DNA from: an uncultured Ruminococcus sp.
Lineage (GTDB): Bacteria; Bacillota; Clostridia; Oscillospirales; Acutalibacteraceae
Direction of reading: 5' to 3'
NCBI GenBank assembly: GCA_902773265.1
Contig: CACYDZ010000025.1
Span: 1-7,673 of the forward strand
DNA length: 7,673 bases
Shown here one piece after another: positions 6,389-7,673 of the stretch (position 1 is its first letter; the number at the start of each line of letters is the position of its first letter). Below the pieces are notes generated by a model. That model made no database searches. It saw nothing but the letters and a program-made list of their open reading frames with translations, and was not told the DNA's origin. A program made the position numbers and the translations under genes.

Positions 6389-7289
6389 TTACCTCCTGTA
6401 AAATAGTCTGAGCAACAAGCTGAAGTCCTTTGTCGTTGAAATGTGTTTCGTCAAGTAAGATACAGTCGGGATATTCCCCGTTCTGAATGGAAAGAATATC
6501 CGTGACAGATGGTGTCAGGTGTAATTTGTCAAAAGCAATACCAGATATGATTTTGTCGGAAGTATTCTCAAAAACAGGCGTTTTCAGGATTTTCTGAACA
6601 TCAATAAAATATTTTCCGAAAGCGGTTTCCATCACCGTATGGTAACTGTCGGGGGTATCATAGAAAAATCCCGAAACATAAAATACCTTTATCCCGTAAT
6701 TTTCGGCAGTATTTCTGATATTTTGAACAAGTTCTTCGGCAGAAATACCGCTTTCAACATCACGGACAAGAAGAATATCTGTATCCGGTATACGCTTGAC
6801 CCCAATAAGCCTGTTTTCTGACTGGAAATCACCGATAAATTCCGCAAGTTCATCGGTAAAGGGAATATAATCGTTCTTTGCCATCACTCTGGGAACAACA
6901 CCCACAATATCGTTTTTGTGTTCATGATAACCAATACAGTTGAACGGCAACATAGCGTGAAGTTTTGTAAACGGAACAACAGTATAATTATCACCGTCCG
7001 CAAAGCGGAGTGTTACACTGTAATAATACAGCCCATATAAATGTGAAGTCGTTTCGGGCAGAATTTTCAGGGGATATTTCCCCTCTATCTCATCACTACA
7101 GTCAAGCGTAAGCGTAAATACATCAGAAAAATTGCCGTCATTCTCCGTTTTGACAATATGAAATGTGATTTCATCACCCTCCGAAATCAAAAATTGTTCA
7201 CCGTGAATGTCCCGCAGAACAATACAGCCGTCAAAAACAGAATGGGTATAAATATACAGTTCGTCTGAAAATAAATGATAGTTTGCTAT
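6363..7289 (-). CDS. BppU-like baseplate protein with degenerate SGNH domain
   Basis: Read from the ATA at 7289-7287 the protein has 308 residues. Residues about 10-110 match the N-terminal Ig-like domain of phage upper baseplate proteins (BppU): GCIVLRDIHGEQFLISEGDEITFHI, then LYGLYYYSVTLRFADGDNYTVVPF. The C-terminal half resembles an SGNH hydrolase: IPDTDILLV, a helix, GIKVFYVSGFF, and a block V motif DETHFNDKG with Asp280 and His283. The block I GDS and block III Asn are missing, so it is probably catalytically dead. The first ordinary start in this frame is TTG at 7190, which would cut into the N-domain and has no ribosome site. AGGAGG at 7304-7299 is 9 bases before ATA, and a stop codon follows the ribosome site directly, so ATA (perhaps a mutated ATG) is the best start. 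The next gene overlaps its end. Confidence 0.75.
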   Translation of the reverse strand: MANYHLFSDELYIYTHSVFDGCIVLRDIHGEQFLISEGDEITFHIVKTENDGNFSDVFTLTLDCSDEIEGKYPLKILPETTSHLYGLYYYSVTLRFADGDNYTVVPFTKLHAMLPFNCIGYHEHKNDIVGVVPRVMAKNDYIPFTDELAEFIGDFQSENRLIGVKRIPDTDILLVRDVESGISAEELVQNIRNTAENYGIKVFYVSGFFYDTPDSYHTVMETAFGKYFIDVQKILKTPVFENTSDKIISGIAFDKLHLTPSVTDILSIQNGEYPDCILLDETHFNDKGLQLVAQTILQEVNAIELQSQ

Positions 7290-7298
7290 AGCAACTTA

Positions 7299-7304
7299 CC
7301 TCCT
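7299..7304 (-). promoter_or_regulatory. Ribosome binding site that decides an ATA start
   Basis: AGGAGG on the minus strand, followed by TAAGTTGCT and then ATA at 7289-7287. The TAA at 7298-7296 is in frame, so coding cannot begin earlier. The TTG at 7294-7292 is in another frame and meets a TAG two codons later. The same wording, AGGAGGTAA then TGCTAT, precedes the second gene of this operon. Confidence 0.7.
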
Positions 7305-7360
7305 TGCAGGGAAACTGAAAGATAAAGAGTTTTCTTTCAATGAATATTGCCACTGTCGGG

Positions 7361-7384
7361 AAAAATGCCCTCCAATGGGCATTT
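7361..7384 (-). terminator. Hairpin with T-run in the leader of the tail-like operon
   Basis: On the minus strand AAATGCCC (7384-7377) pairs with GGGCATTT (7370-7363) around ATTGGA, ending in TTTTT at 7365-7361. It has terminator form on the minus strand only and lies about 70 bases upstream of the BppU-like gene. It could end a transcript entering from the right, or act as an attenuator for the operon. Confidence 0.5.
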
Positions 7385-7430
7385 GTGCCTATTGGACAGA
7401 AAAATTTTTTAATGTTATCTATTATAATTG

Positions 7431-7458
7431 TTGACACTGTCTTAAAGTATGATAAAAT
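7431..7458 (+). promoter_or_regulatory. Strong rightward sigma-A promoter
   Basis: A perfect -35 box TTGACA (7431-7436) and a -10 box TAAAAT (7453-7458, one mismatch) are 16 bases apart. Transcription would start near 7465 and run rightward through the repeats to the window edge. No coding frame is visible in the remaining 200 bases, so the target is a gene beyond the window or a non-coding transcript. The 7290-7673 stretch has no gene that I can support. Confidence 0.6.
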
Positions 7459-7526
7459 TATTTGTAATAGTTGGTAAATTATGTCTATTCGTTCGGATTG
7501 TTTATCATGGTTCAGCTATGACAATG

Positions 7527-7583
7527 AAAAGTTTTTGTCGAACTTTTTGGGGAAAGTTCGTTGGGTCAAGGGGTGAAACCCCC
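7527..7583 (+). repeat. Dispersed hairpin repeat, copy B
   Basis: This is the second copy of the element at 1110, in the same orientation. AAAAGTTTTTGTCGAACTTT is identical in both. CGAACTTT (7539-7546) pairs with AAAGTTCG (7553-7560), and GGGGT (7570-7574) with ACCCC (7578-7582). The loops and stem bases differ from copy A but the pairings are kept. Confidence 0.8.
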
Positions 7584-7612
7584 ATATACACTGACTTATA
7601 GAAATTAACCCC

Positions 7613-7650
7613 TCTGTCAGCTACGCTGACATCTCCCCTTTCAGGGGAGA
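7613..7650. repeat. Double palindrome, REP-like
   Basis: Two perfect hairpins stand next to each other: TGTCAGC/GCTGACA (7615-7621 with 7625-7631, loop TAC) and TCTCCCCT/AGGGGAGA (7632-7639 with 7643-7650, loop TTC). Elements of this type, with CCCTC..., a GTCAGC-type hairpin and a CTCCCC/GGGGAG hairpin, are scattered between genes in many clostridial genomes. It is distinct from the repeat at 7527. Confidence 0.75.
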
Positions 7651-7673
7651 CTTTATCAAAGCGATACGAGAAC

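Noticed and set aside
7421..7426. TATAAT on the minus strand as the -10 box of the tail-like operon
   Set aside because: The hexamer is perfect, but no acceptable -35 box lies 16-18 bases upstream and there is no TG extension; in such AT-rich DNA it may be chance.
7231..7437. 68-residue minus-strand frame upstream of the BppU-like gene
   Set aside because: It overlaps the ribosome site and start of the BppU-like gene in another frame and shows no recognisable protein features.
1110..7583. The two hairpin-repeat copies as ends of one large mobile unit
   Set aside because: ftsZ, an essential core gene, lies between them, and the copies look like members of a dispersed family, not attachment sites.
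1..7673. CRISPR array, tRNA or rRNA genes
   Set aside because: No regularly spaced repeats and no tRNA- or rRNA-like segments were seen on either strand.

Overview
The window looks like chromosome of a low-to-moderate GC, Gram-positive gut clostridium, most likely a Ruminococcus-like member of the Oscillospiraceae. The grounds are strong AGGAGG ribosome binding sites, sigma-A-type promoters, an FtsZ of clear Firmicutes type, the dispersed hairpin repeats, and phage-type baseplate domains of Firmicutes style. The genus is inferred, not shown.

Layout, left to right. Positions 1-1041 (+) hold the 3' part of an unrecognised gene whose start lies outside the window. Next comes a cluster of small hairpins (1110-1194), one copy of a dispersed repeat seen again near the right edge. 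A 227-residue left-handed beta-helix protein related to the acetyltransferase half of GlmU follows (1293-1976, +). After an AT-rich leader with a probable promoter comes ftsZ (2191-3576, +), intact, with an unusual Tyr/Ser/Asn/Arg/Gly-rich linker before its conserved C-terminal peptide.

The ftsZ terminator (3598-3632) is followed directly by a 416-nt structured element (3635-4050). It starts GTGTG, ends with recognisable group II intron domains V and VI, and contains no protein-coding frame. Insertion right behind a terminator hairpin is the habit of class C group II introns, so I call this an ORF-less (or ORF-lost) IIC-like intron.

Two overlapping minus-strand genes converge on it. The first-transcribed one (7289-6363) has a BppU-like baseplate N-domain and a degenerate SGNH fold, and seems to start at an ATA codon. 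The second (6388-4064) has a coiled coil, two jelly-roll-like modules and a complete SGNH hydrolase catalytic set. They look like a receptor-binding or tail-fibre pair without other phage genes in view. The last 380 bases hold no gene, only a leader hairpin, a rightward promoter and more palindromic repeats.

Before the intron arrived, ftsZ and the tail-like genes probably shared one bidirectional terminator about 30 bases from the end of the minus-strand operon. The intron now separates that operon from its terminator, so minus-strand transcripts should read through the antisense of the intron.
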